Position numbers and translations under genes: made by a program. A stretch of DNA of 64,000 bases from an uncultured Oscillospiraceae bacterium (GTDB lineage Bacteria > Bacillota > Clostridia > Oscillospirales > Acutalibacteraceae): NCBI GenBank assembly GCA_959601025.1, contig CAUGOD010000004.1, positions 1 to 64,000 on the forward strand, in the 5' to 3' direction. How positions within the stretch are numbered: position 1 is the first letter of the stretch; each line of letters opens with the position of its first letter. The notes under the pieces are model-generated. The model did not search any database and was not told where the DNA came from. It saw only the letters and a list, made by a program, of their open reading frames with translations. This document shows, one piece after another, positions 42,683 through 51,332 of this stretch.

Positions 42683-44620
42683 TCACGCCTTGCTTTCACG
42701 GGTATAATCCAGCAGGCCGCCGGCCAGCAGCATCGCCGCTTGCCGCGGCGAAAAATTCGAAACCAGCGGCAGCGTCTCGCCGGTGGTCTTATTCTCCAAA
42801 ACGATCGCTTCGCCCTTCGACAGCCGTTCCCGCACCTCCGGCAGGCAGAGCTCGTCGCCCAGAGAAACCCGGTCATAGTCCGACTCGTTCGCAAAGGTGA
42901 GCGGCAGGATGCCCGCGTTGATCAGGTTCGCTACATGGATGCGGGCGAAGGACTTGACGATCACGGCCTTGACGCCGAGGTACAGCGGCGCCAGGGCGGC
43001 GTGCTCACGGGAGCTGCCCTGCCCATAGTTCGAGCCGCCGATGATGATTCCCTTCCCAGCCTCTTTGCAGCGGGCGGGGAATTCGGGATCACACCGCACG
43101 AAGCAGTGTTCCGAGATCGCGGGGATGTTGGAGCGCAGGGGCAGAATCTTCGCCCCGGCGGGCATGATATGGTCGGTGGTAATGTTGTCCCCCACCTTGA
43201 GCAGCACCGGCGCATCGATGGTCTCCGGCAGAGGCGCGGTCTGCGGGAAGGGCTTGATGTTCGGCCCGCGGACAATCTCCACCTTATCCATATCGGCTTC
43301 GTCGGCCGGCGGCACAATCATGTTATCGTTGATAAGGAACCGGTCCGGCATGGCGATTACCGGCGGCTCCCCAAGAGTACGGGGGTCGGTGAACACGCCG
43401 GTCAGCGCGGAGGCCGCGGCGGTTTCCGGGCTGACAAGGTACACCTGCGCGTCGGCGGTGCCGGAGCGCCCTTCAAAGTTGCGGTTAAAGGTGCGCAGGG
43501 ACACGCCGCCGGAGTTCGGTGACTGGCCCATGCCGATGCAGGGACCGCACGCGCATTCCAGAATCCGGGCGCCCGCCGCGATCAGATCCGCCAGCGCGCC
43601 GTTTTCCGCCAGCATGTTATACACCTGCTTGGAGCCGGGAGCGATGGAAAGGGACACGTCCGGATGGACGGTCTTCCCTTTCAGGATCGCCGCCACCTTC
43701 AGCATGTCCATCAGGGAGGAATTGGTGCAGGAGCCGATGCAGCACTGGTTCACCGGGATTCCCTTCAGCTCCTCGACCGGCTTCACCGCGTCGGGAGAAT
43801 GCGGGCAGGCAGCCAGCGGACGAAGGGCGGACAGGTCGATATCGATCACCTCGTCGTACACCGCGTCGTCGTCGGGGCCGACCGCGGCCCAGTCGGCCTC
43901 CCGGCCCTGGGCGCGCATGAATTCCCGGGTGATCTCATCCGACGGGAAGATAGAGGTGGAAGCCCCCAGCTCCGCGCCCATGTTGGTGATGGTTGCCCGC
44001 TCCGGCACCGACAGGCTCTTTACTCCCTCGCCGCCGTATTCAATGATCTTGCCCACGCCGCCCTTGACGGAGAGGATACGAAGCACCTCGAGGATCACGT
44101 CCTTGGCCGCGACCCAGGGGGAAAGCTTACCGGTCAGATTGACCCGTACCATTTTCGGCATGGCTATGTAGTAGGGGCCGCCGCCCATGGCGACCGCCAC
44201 GTCCAGCCCGCCCGCGCCGAAGGCCAGCATACCGATGCCGCCGCCGGTGGGGGTATGGCTGTCCGAACCGATCAGGGTTTTACCGGGGATGCCGAACCGC
44301 TCCAGATGCACCTGATGGCAGATGCCGTTGCCCGGACGGGAGAAATACAGTCCGTGCTTTTTGCACACGGTCTGGATATACCGATGGTCGTCGGCGTTCT
44401 CAAAACCGGTCTGCAGGGTGTTGTGATCGATATACGCGACCGAGCGCTCGGTCTTGACGCGGGGAACCCCCATCGCCTCAAATTCCAGGTACGCCATCGT
44501 GCCGGTAGCGTCCTGCGTCAGCGTCTGGTCAATCCGAAGGCCGATCTCGTTGCCGGGCTTCGACATATCGCCGTCCAGCAGGTGGGCCTTGATCAGTTTC
44601 TGCGCCAGTGTGTAACCCAT
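42683..44620 (-). CDS. Aconitate hydratase (single-chain, Aquifex/Clostridia type)
   Basis: A 645-residue iron-sulfur dehydratase interconverting citrate and isocitrate. The large-subunit part has DNALD-like positions, SDSHTPTGGGIGMLAFGAGGLDVA and the [4Fe-4S] cysteines in QCCIGSCTNSS and ECACGPCIGMGQ. A C-terminal swivel domain follows (ITTDHIMPAGAKILPLRS, GSNYGQGSSREHAALAPLYLGVKAVI). The compact length is typical of the putative-aconitase subgroup in Clostridia rather than AcnA/AcnB (about 850-900). The start at 44620 has AAAGGATGG upstream. It belongs to a partial citrate branch for glutamate synthesis. Confidence 0.92.
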   Translation of the reverse strand: MGYTLAQKLIKAHLLDGDMSKPGNEIGLRIDQTLTQDATGTMAYLEFEAMGVPRVKTERSVAYIDHNTLQTGFENADDHRYIQTVCKKHGLYFSRPGNGICHQVHLERFGIPGKTLIGSDSHTPTGGGIGMLAFGAGGLDVAVAMGGGPYYIAMPKMVRVNLTGKLSPWVAAKDVILEVLRILSVKGGVGKIIEYGGEGVKSLSVPERATITNMGAELGASTSIFPSDEITREFMRAQGREADWAAVGPDDDAVYDEVIDIDLSALRPLAACPHSPDAVKPVEELKGIPVNQCCIGSCTNSSLMDMLKVAAILKGKTVHPDVSLSIAPGSKQVYNMLAENGALADLIAAGARILECACGPCIGMGQSPNSGGVSLRTFNRNFEGRSGTADAQVYLVSPETAAASALTGVFTDPRTLGEPPVIAMPDRFLINDNMIVPPADEADMDKVEIVRGPNIKPFPQTAPLPETIDAPVLLKVGDNITTDHIMPAGAKILPLRSNIPAISEHCFVRCDPEFPARCKEAGKGIIIGGSNYGQGSSREHAALAPLYLGVKAVIVKSFARIHVANLINAGILPLTFANESDYDRVSLGDELCLPEVRERLSKGEAIVLENKTTGETLPLVSNFSPRQAAMLLAGGLLDYTRESKA

Positions 44621-44757
44621 GTGTAACCATCCTTTCGCTTTGGCGGGAGGTTCGATAAGACCGCTTTCCGCGCGGCGGAAAAACTCCCGCTTGAAGGACG
44701 AACCAACGCCCAACGGATCGTCGCCCTTCCCTTTGTTCCCTGTGTTTATAATTATTT

Positions 44758-44787
44758 ATTATAATGCGATTGTAGTAATTTTGTCAA
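44758..44787 (-). promoter_or_regulatory. Promoter of aconitase-rex
   Basis: On the minus strand TTGACA (44787-44782) and TATAAT (44763-44758) are separated by 18 bp, about 140 bp upstream of the aconitase start. Confidence 0.8.
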
Positions 44788-44959
44788 TCTCCAAAGCTCC
44801 CGACCTTTCCGTCGGTTTCCTTTCGATCTTCGGCGGAAACACCAAACCGCCTGCGGAACCTCCGGAAAGAAAAATAATAGATACAAAGGAATAAAAATCC
44901 ACAGCAGAGGCTTATTTTCGCTCGCTGCTGTGGATTTTGGGGAATCTCCCGGGACGCTG

Positions 44960-46237
44960 CTAGGAAACCAACACCCAGCCATCTTCCGTGATAAAACGAT
45001 TATAACCGCCGTAACCCGTTTTACTGTCCTCCGAAAAATAGGATTTGCGGGACAGCCGTTGATAATTGTAGTTATACTTTTCGACGACGGTGTCAAATTT
45101 CGGCTGAATTATATCGGTATATAAAACATCGTCCGACTGTCCGGGAGATAACCGTATACCGCTGATCGCAATACCGTCCTCCTGCTCAAAAAGCCGAATA
45201 AAGCCGTATTCGATCGGTATCGTCTCGATTTCCTCGAGAGCCGCATCGAAAACCTTAACATGATCCTTTACAACGTTCGCCCTATCATAGAACCCGACCA
45301 TTATCTGTCCGTTACCAAACTCCACCAAGTCGCTTGGGACAATCGCAAAGGTTTTATACGCCATTTCCCGGCAATCCCAATCCAACATATAGATAAAACC
45401 GTATTCCTTTAGCCTATCATCGCTGAATTCCGAGCGTTCATTGTCTCCATAGGCCTGGCCATAAAGCATCACGCTGTTTTTCTCGTAATCAAACTTCACC
45501 TTCGGATATTGGCTGGGTTTTAAATAAAAAATCTTCTCCACCTGTAAATCGGCGGTAAGGCGCGCTATAAAGCGCTGATGAGTACGCGTTAATTCGCCGC
45601 ACATCCAGTTCTCGCCATTCACAACATAACTTTGAACTGGTGAAAAGTCGGAAATCGTAGTATATGGCTTGACGCTTTCCAGAGAGCCGTTTTGGGAAAT
45701 ATGATAAAGCATACAAGAATATGGATTCGCGGAATAGTCCTTGCCCAAAGCATAGACGCCGCCATCGTTATCCGGAAAATATATCTCAAAGTTAAAGCCT
45801 TTTTCAAAGTCGTTAAAACTCCAAAGCTTTTTTCCTTTGTCGTCATAAGCAGCCACACCCTGCCGGGTTTTGACGACGGTTAGTTCTTTTGTGAAGAGAC
45901 CGATCCGGTCAACTGTCCACGACGTCTCCGCTTCCCATATTTTTTTATACTTTGGATTGAAAAACGAAATATATTGGTTTTGAGACTCCTCCTCGCCGGA
46001 CGAAACCAAAAAACCGAAATCGGCAAACTCCACATCCCGAATTTCGCCAACGACCGGTATTTTCTTTTCCTTGATCTTCTTCGGTTGGACGTCCTTCAGT
46101 CTCGGATTGTTGTCTTGACTGGAGAATTCGTCGGCCAACGCGTTTTGATCCACAGAATGCCTACAAGCCGTGAAAATGGCGCAAAGGAATATCAAAATAG
46201 TCAGAAAAACCAGAAACGAAAATAATCGTTTTTTCAT
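44960..46237 (-). CDS. Putative lipoprotein, uncharacterised (beta-propeller-like)
   Basis: A 425-residue exported protein. A basic start (MKKRLFSF), hydrophobic core and lipobox-like FTACRH near residue 25 indicate a lipoprotein. The mature part is beta-rich with recurring strands such as VVKTRQGVAAYDDKGKKLWSF, GGVYALGKDYS and AYKTFAIVPSDLVEF, which look like the repeated blades of a propeller (PQQ/YVTN-type pattern: AYDDKGKKLW). No enzyme motif was recognised. The start at 46237 follows AGGAGGG. Its G+C is clearly lower than that of adjacent genes, hinting at transfer. A single-gene unit with its own promoter. Confidence 0.65.
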   Translation of the reverse strand: MKKRLFSFLVFLTILIFLCAIFTACRHSVDQNALADEFSSQDNNPRLKDVQPKKIKEKKIPVVGEIRDVEFADFGFLVSSGEEESQNQYISFFNPKYKKIWEAETSWTVDRIGLFTKELTVVKTRQGVAAYDDKGKKLWSFNDFEKGFNFEIYFPDNDGGVYALGKDYSANPYSCMLYHISQNGSLESVKPYTTISDFSPVQSYVVNGENWMCGELTRTHQRFIARLTADLQVEKIFYLKPSQYPKVKFDYEKNSVMLYGQAYGDNERSEFSDDRLKEYGFIYMLDWDCREMAYKTFAIVPSDLVEFGNGQIMVGFYDRANVVKDHVKVFDAALEEIETIPIEYGFIRLFEQEDGIAISGIRLSPGQSDDVLYTDIIQPKFDTVVEKYNYNYQRLSRKSYFSEDSKTGYGGYNRFITEDGWVLVS

Positions 46238-46292
46238 TTGTATTATCCCTCCTATCCGGCAACACACATTCCTCTCATTGCATTACAAATTT

Positions 46293-46321
46293 AATATACC
46301 AAATAGATTATAAAAACACAA
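46293..46321 (-). promoter_or_regulatory. Putative promoter of the lipoprotein gene
   Basis: On the minus strand TTGTGT and TATATT are separated by 17 bp, about 55 bp upstream of the start codon. Confidence 0.45.
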
Positions 46322-46519
46322 TTCATTTGTTATTTTTATATTTATTTCTTAAATATAGAGGTTGGAAATACAAAGATCGATGAAAAAGCGGGAAACAAGG
46401 AGCTATTTCCTCCAGAAAACCTACCTTGCGTCGATCGAAAAAAAGGGATAGAATAAGTTCAGGCTTTAAATCTTTGTAATTTATTCCAAATATTCGTCTA
46501 TCAGAAAGGCAGGAATTCC

Positions 46520-47176
46520 ATGCTCACCTATAACGACATCCGCCACAACGAGGAGGTCAACGCCCTGATCGAAGCCGGAAACAGCGCCCTCGGGGTACTC
46601 GGTTTCACCGATCACGGCTACGCCCACGCGGGGCTGACTTCCAAAAACGCCGGCGACCTGCTGGAAACCCTCGGGTATGACGAGCGAACCTGCGAGCTGG
46701 CCCGTATCGCCGGCTACATGCACGATATCGGCAACGCGATCAACCGCAGCAATCATGCCATGTCGGGCGCGCTGCTCGCCTTCGATATTCTGAAGAGTCT
46801 GGATATGGACATCCGGGAAGCGGTGGCGGTTATGACCGCCATCGGCAACCACGACGAAGGCACCGCCGCCCCGGTCACACCGTTGAGCGCGGCGCTGATT
46901 CTCGCGGATAAGAGCGACGTTCGCCGTTCCCGTGTCCGCAGCGGAGAGCACAATTTTGATATCCACGACCGGGTCAACTACGCCGTGGTAGATTCTGCGC
47001 TGTCCGTGGTGAAAAAGGAGAAATTCATCTCCCTGAAAATCCAGATCGACACTTCCATTTGCGCGGTGATGGACTATTTCGAGATTTTCCTCAATCGCAT
47101 GACCCTTTGCCGCTCTGCCGCCGCCTTCCTTGGTATGGATTTCGAACTGGTGATTAACGAAACCCGGATGCTGTAA
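46520..47176 (+). CDS. HD-domain metal-dependent phosphohydrolase
   Basis: A 218-residue protein. An H...HD...D pattern is seen: FTDHGYAHAG, IAGYMHDIGNAINRSNHA, then AIGNHDEG and ALILADKSDVRRSRV. This is the order of the HD superfamily that hydrolyses nucleotides or phosphate esters. The substrate is unknown. GAAAGG lies before the ATG. It is followed 31 bp later by an AAA ATPase gene on the same strand; the pair may be co-transcribed. Confidence 0.85.
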   Translation: MLTYNDIRHNEEVNALIEAGNSALGVLGFTDHGYAHAGLTSKNAGDLLETLGYDERTCELARIAGYMHDIGNAINRSNHAMSGALLAFDILKSLDMDIREAVAVMTAIGNHDEGTAAPVTPLSAALILADKSDVRRSRVRSGEHNFDIHDRVNYAVVDSALSVVKKEKFISLKIQIDTSICAVMDYFEIFLNRMTLCRSAAAFLGMDFELVINETRML

Positions 47177-47207
47177 ATCCCGATCCGAAAGGAGGTTGGG
47201 TGTCCCC

Positions 47208-47978
47208 ATGAACCGCCTGTTTCTGCGCCGGCTGACGGTGGACGCCGCCGCTCTGCCGCCGGACAGCTATCTCTCCGCCCTCCCCGCCGTACGGTGCGGA
47301 AGCCTGATGTTTCAAAAGCCTGTCACTTTTTTCGTTGGGGAAAATGGAACGGGAAAATCCACCCTGATCGAAGCGACCGCTGTGGCTTGGGGGTTGAATC
47401 CGGAAGGCGGAAGTCGCAATTTCCGTTTTTCTACCCGGGACTCCCATTCCGACCTGCACCGTGTCCTTCATCTGGAAAAGGGTCCACTCCTGCCGCGAGA
47501 TGAATATTTCCTGCGGGCGGAATCCTTCTACAACACTGCTTCCTACATCGACGAGCTGGACGATTCGCCCGGCGATCCCTCCCCGCTGCTCATTGGGGCG
47601 TATGGCGGAAAGTCACTGCACGACCAGTCGCACGGGGAGAGCTTTCTTTCCCTGGCGCTCCACCGTTTCCGTCCCGGAGGGCTGTATCTGCTGGACGAGC
47701 CGGAGGCCGCGCTCTCCCCGACCGGACAGATGGCGCTGCTGGCCCGAATCCATGAACTGGCGTCGCAGGGGGCGCAGTTTCTGATCGCTACCCACTCTCC
47801 CCTGCTAATAACCTGCCCCGGATCGGACGTCTATGAATTCCAAGAGAAAGGCCCTCGGCTTGTTTCCTACGACCAGACGGCGCATTTTCAAATCGTCCGG
47901 CGTTTTCTCAACAAACCGGAGGAAATGCTTCGCGCTCTTCTCGGCGAGGGCAGTGGGGCCGCGGACACCGCGCGCTGA
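47208..47978 (+). CDS. AAA-family ATPase (ABC-like, OLD/RecF-type)
   Basis: A 256-residue P-loop ATPase with the ABC arrangement: GENGTGKSTLIEA (Walker A), a signature-like HGESFLSLALHRF, LYLLDEPEAALSPTGQ (Walker B plus D-loop) and FLIATHSPLL (H-loop). No membrane helices or long coiled coil, so it is not a transporter subunit in its own right. Such stand-alone ATPases are common in Firmicutes and of unknown role. The ATG at 47208 is used. AAAGGAGG lies some 12 bases before it. The last chromosomal gene before the tRNA-Pro hotspot. Confidence 0.88.
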   Translation: MNRLFLRRLTVDAAALPPDSYLSALPAVRCGSLMFQKPVTFFVGENGTGKSTLIEATAVAWGLNPEGGSRNFRFSTRDSHSDLHRVLHLEKGPLLPRDEYFLRAESFYNTASYIDELDDSPGDPSPLLIGAYGGKSLHDQSHGESFLSLALHRFRPGGLYLLDEPEAALSPTGQMALLARIHELASQGAQFLIATHSPLLITCPGSDVYEFQEKGPRLVSYDQTAHFQIVRRFLNKPEEMLRALLGEGSGAADTAR

Positions 47979-48021
47979 ACGGGGCTGTTGGGAAAAGCTG
48001 GCCGCCGCGGGAAAGTCCGGC

Positions 48022-48050
48022 TTGACACCTCCCCGCCTGTGCGCTATAAT
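48022..48050 (+). promoter_or_regulatory. Perfect sigma-A promoter of the tRNA-Pro locus
   Basis: TTGACA (48022-48027) and TATAAT (48045-48050) are separated by exactly 17 bp. The first tRNA 5' half begins 60 bp downstream, while the intact tRNA begins 439 bp downstream. Confidence 0.92.
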
Positions 48051-48109
48051 CGGAAAGCAGCCGTTCCCGGGCCGAAGCCGGGAAGCCGCTGGAAAATGGA
48101 ATCCATATC

Positions 48110-48146
48110 CGGGTGTAGCGCAGTTGGTAGCGCGCGACATTTGGGA
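48110..48146 (+). pseudogene. tRNA-Pro 5' half, copy 1 (attachment-site remnant)
   Basis: CGGGTGTAGCGCAGTTGGTA and the rest of the 5' half match the intact tRNA-Pro up to and including the anticodon loop TTTGGGA. The sequence then diverges at once, and no 3' half follows. It lies closest to the promoter, so it is probably the original chromosomal 5' half left by integration. Confidence 0.85.
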
Positions 48147-48252
48147 GTGCCGTGGCTGTATCCGGGACGGCTGAAGCCGAAACCCAGGAAAGCCTTGTAT
48201 CACCTGCGTTTGCTGGATTTATCCTCTTGGCCAAATCGGGCGAGAAACCCGC

Positions 48253-48276
48253 TTTGACCACATGAATGACCACAGA
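48253..48276 (+). repeat. Two TGACCACA motifs near remnant 1
   Basis: TTTGACCACA and ATGACCACA occur about 13 bp apart. Similar motifs recur at 48441-48477 near the second remnant, in the same position relative to the next tRNA copy. They may be integrase arm sites or the tail of a lost int gene. Confidence 0.55.
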
Positions 48277-48299
48277 CAGCAGAACAAAAAATTCAATAT

Positions 48300-48336
48300 C
48301 CGGTGTAGCTCAATTGGTAGGGCGCGACATTTGGGA
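48300..48336 (+). pseudogene. tRNA-Pro 5' half, copy 2 (attachment-site remnant)
   Basis: A diverged copy (CGGTGTAGCTCAATTGGTAG...) again ends exactly after TTTGGGA. Its D-arm differs from the other two copies, as expected if it came in on a related element's attachment site. Confidence 0.8.
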
Positions 48337-48440
48337 GCATAGACCTTGCGCACACCGAACAGAAATAAAAATCGCTGAAAACTCTTGAACGGTGCGGATT
48401 TCGGGCAGTTTATAAAAATTAAAAAAGCAGTCAAATTGGT

Positions 48441-48477
48441 GTCTGACCACAGTTTTGACCACTTACACGACCACAAT
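48441..48477 (+). repeat. Three TGACCAC motifs near remnant 2
   Basis: TCTGACCACA, TTTGACCACT and ACGACCACAA follow one another at about one helical turn (12-13 bp). Together with 48253-48276 there are five copies, all next to tRNA half-copies. Confidence 0.6.
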
Positions 48478-48488
48478 TGAATAACCAT

Positions 48489-48564
48489 CGGGGTATAGCG
48501 CAGTTGGTAGCGCGCGACATTTGGGATGTTGAGGCCGGGAGTTCGAGTCTCCCTACTCCGACCA
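48489..48564 (+). tRNA. tRNA-Pro (anticodon TGG)
   Basis: A complete cloverleaf. Acceptor CGGGGTA pairs with TACTCCG (one G-T). The D-arm is GCGC-AGTTGGTA-GCGC. Anticodon stem CGACA/TGTTG encloses TTTGGGA, with TGG at 48522-48524. The T-arm is GGGAG-TTCGAGT-CTCCC. The CCA end is encoded (48562-48564). It follows two truncated 5' halves and has no close promoter of its own; the perfect promoter at 48022 is the likely source. Confidence 0.97.
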
Positions 48565-48601
48565 AAAATCCTCTGAAACAAGCCGTTTCAGAGGATTTTT
48601 T
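48565..48601 (+). terminator. Terminator of tRNA-Pro
   Basis: AAAATCCTCTGAAA pairs perfectly with TTTCAGAGGATTTT directly after the CCA end. Confidence 0.92.
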
Positions 48602-48644
48602 ATGCCGTCAAGGGCTTTTTCTTTGTCTACTGCGACGCAAATTT

Positions 48645-48675
48645 TGAAAGGGTGACCGCTCAGGTCACCCTTTCA
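48645..48675 (-). terminator. Hairpin ending the integrase operon
   Basis: A perfect 13-bp stem (48645-48657 with 48663-48675) overlaps the stop codon of the downstream integrase. There is only a weak T tract, so termination may be inefficient. Confidence 0.6.
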
Positions 48676-50083
48676 TACTTTCCTTTTCAGCCTTAATTTG
48701 CGCCTTGACCTGAACGATCATTTGGGCAAGCTTTTCTTCGCATTCTTCTTGCGTCTTCGCATAGATATTATGACTTTCCCTCTTGCCATAGGCATTAGTC
48801 GGCGTGTATCTGCCCTCATACAGATGGTCGTTGATCATGGTGACACAACCCGTCTCCGGCTTGCGTATTTTTGGCGTGTACGGCTTAAATTCGATTGTGG
48901 AGGTATCTTTTGTCTGCCGCTGAACCGCCGGCATACGGGCGTCTATGCCGCCGATTTTGCGGTCAATCCGCACCGCCGCCTGCCTTTGCATCGTATCGGT
49001 GATATGGCTGTAAATATCCAGCGTAGTAGCTGATGATACATGACCGATAGTCGCTGAAAGCGTTTTTACATCCATACCGTGCTCCAGCGCCATTGTGGCA
49101 AATGTATGCCGCAGATCATGAAAGCGTACCTTTTTGCAGCCTGCCCGTTCCAATATCAACTGCAGCCGTTTGCGGACGGAGGAAGGATTCCGCGGTCTGC
49201 TGTTGTCCAGCGGTGAAGGAAACATCCAATCCGAATCAACCACTTGCTTGTGCTGTGCCAGCACATTCACAAGCGACGGCGGCAGAATCACCGTACGGAC
49301 AGACGCTTTTGTTTTCGGTGCGGATATCATCGGCTCTCCCTTAATGATATACACCTGCCGCTCGATATGCAGCTCACCCGTTGTAAAATTGAGGTCGCTC
49401 CATTTGATCGCTAATATCTCGCCGCGACGCATTCCCGTGCCAAGTTCCAGCAGAAAGAGCTCATAATATCCTTCTTCCTTTGCCTGATGCAGAAACCGCA
49501 GTATCTCGTTTTGCGCCAGCACCTGCATCTCCCGCGCCTTTTTCGGCGGCAGCTTACAGCCGACAGCGGGATTGATGCGGATCAGTCCGTCCTGCACCGC
49601 TCTTTGCAGCGCCGTGCGGCAGTTGGCGTGTATTGCCCGTATTGTTCTGTCAGAAAGCCCCTTGCCGAGCGTTTCGGCATGCAGCTTTCGTCCGCCGGAC
49701 TTCTCCTTTGCGTAGAATTGCTGTAAATCGGATTGCGACAGCTTGTTCAGCGGTATCTTTCCGATTTCGGGAATGATGTGGTTGTAGATGCGGTTTTCAT
49801 AGTCGCCCTTCGTGGTGATGCGAAGCGTATGCCGGCAATATGTCTGATACCAGAAGTCGATCCATTCACCAAACGGCATATCTGGCTTATCCTTTTCCGC
49901 AGCGCCGCCGTGTTGCTCCTTTAGTTTTTCAAGCTAAGCGGCACATTCCGTTTTGGTTTTGGCGGTTACGCTTTTTGTAATCGGCTGGCTCTTTTCATTG
50001 TACCCGACAACAACTCGCCCTTCCCACCGTCCGTCTTTTCTTTTTCTGAGAGTTCCTTCTCCCTTTGCACGCTTTTTAGCCAC
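48665..50083 (-). pseudogene. Tyrosine integrase A interrupted by an in-frame amber codon
   Basis: The full frame runs from GTG at 50083 (MAKKRAKGEGTLRKRKDGRW, an AP2-like DNA-binding N-terminus) but meets TAG at codon 50 (49934-49936). After it, the same frame continues through a normal integrase: core-binding domain, TGMRRGEI (catalytic Arg), HDLRHTFAT and GHVSSATTLDIYSH (Tyr). An internal ATG at 49879 could give a 404-residue protein lacking the arm-binding domain. Residues after the catalytic domain include DHLYEGRYTPTNAYGKRES, which looks like a second copy of the AP2-like domain. Its GTG start overlaps the stop of integrase B (GTGGCTAA). Confidence 0.85.
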
Positions 50084-51260
50084 TCGTATCACCGCCATCC
50101 AACATAATCTCATCCATAAAGCTGCCCACGATATGGGAGGCGCTCTTTTGCATATCGGTGGTCACATGCGTATAGGTATCCAGCGTAAAGCTGGCGTTGG
50201 TGTGACCTAAGATGCCCGACAATGTTTTCGCATCCACACCGCTGATCAGTGCGTGAGTCGCAAAGGTATGCCGCAGATCATGAAAGCGAATCAGCGGAAG
50301 CTCCGCTTGTTTGAGCAGTGTCTTCAATCGGTGGTAAGCGTAGTCGGGGTGCATCGGTTTTTCCGGCTGATATAGATTCGGGAATATCCACTCGCTTACC
50401 GCTTTTTCTTTCCGCTTTCGCAGCAGATCGGCTGTACTCGGCGGCAGCAGTACCGTGCGCGTTCCCGTTTCGGTCTTCGTTTCACCGACAGTTAGACCGC
50501 CGCCTTTCTTTTTATGAATCGAGCGTCTGATTTTCAGCTTGCCGGTATCGGATTCAAAGTCCGTCCACTTCAGTCCGCAGATTTCCCCTCGGCGCAAACC
50601 CGTTGTCAGTTCTGTGTAGAAGAAATCGTACCACAGTTCATCCTGACGGATTCGCTTCATAAATCGGTCTAGCTGATCGTCATTCAAGATTTGTTTCGGC
50701 GCATAGCTGTTTTTCGGTATCGTTGTGCCGTTTGTGGGATTTTTGATAAGCAGCCGCTGTGCCACCGCCATATCCAGTGCTTCATGAAGCATCATGTGTA
50801 TCTTGCGAACCAAGCTGTCGGCAAGCTCCGTTCCGTGCAGCTTGTCCGGTCTTACCCTGCCGTGCTTTTTGACGGTGTTATAAAATTTCTGTATCTCCTG
50901 CGTAGACAGTGCCGACAGCGGCTTGTCGCCGAGATAGGGTTTGATCTGATTTTTTATCATCGCCTTGTAAGCGTCCAGCGTGGTTTCCCGAACTGTGAAG
51001 ATCATATATTCATTGAGCCAACGGTCGAGCCACTCTCCGAGAGTCATGTTGCAGTCCTCGGTGAGATCGGCATCGCGGTACATCTCAATATGATCGTACA
51101 GCTTTTGCATCAGTTCCTTTTGCGTACGGCCGAGCACGTAGCGGTGGATAGGATCGCCGTTCTTTTTATGACCGACAACAATCCTGCCTTCCCACCGCCC
51201 GTCATCGCGCTTTCGTACCATGCCGTCGCCCGACGGTCTCCGTTTTGCCATATACATCAT
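50076..51260 (-). CDS. Tyrosine-type site-specific integrase B
   Basis: A 394-residue tyrosine recombinase of the Tn916/ICE type. The N-terminal arm-binding segment is DGMVRKRDDGRWEGRIVVGH, followed by a SAM-like core-binding domain (about 75-170) and the catalytic domain with TGLRRGEICGL (Arg), HDLRHTFATHAL (His-Arg) and GHTNASFTLDTYTH (His, Tyr). All catalytic residues are present, so it may still be active. It is related to integrase A just downstream, with which it shares an 8-base overlap; the pair probably arose by tandem insertion or duplication. Confidence 0.94.
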   Translation of the reverse strand: MMYMAKRRPSGDGMVRKRDDGRWEGRIVVGHKKNGDPIHRYVLGRTQKELMQKLYDHIEMYRDADLTEDCNMTLGEWLDRWLNEYMIFTVRETTLDAYKAMIKNQIKPYLGDKPLSALSTQEIQKFYNTVKKHGRVRPDKLHGTELADSLVRKIHMMLHEALDMAVAQRLLIKNPTNGTTIPKNSYAPKQILNDDQLDRFMKRIRQDELWYDFFYTELTTGLRRGEICGLKWTDFESDTGKLKIRRSIHKKKGGGLTVGETKTETGTRTVLLPPSTADLLRKRKEKAVSEWIFPNLYQPEKPMHPDYAYHRLKTLLKQAELPLIRFHDLRHTFATHALISGVDAKTLSGILGHTNASFTLDTYTHVTTDMQKSASHIVGSFMDEIMLDGGDTSG

Positions 51261-51332
51261 CTCCTTTCAGCAACACAACATACCACAACGGTTTCTCAAT
51301 ATCCAGCGACAACGGAAAGTTTATCAAAGAGT

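Noticed and set aside
48110..48336. Two further tRNA genes before the intact tRNA-Pro
   Set aside because: Both copies stop after the anticodon loop; no matching anticodon-stem 3' arm, T-arm or acceptor 3' strand follows.
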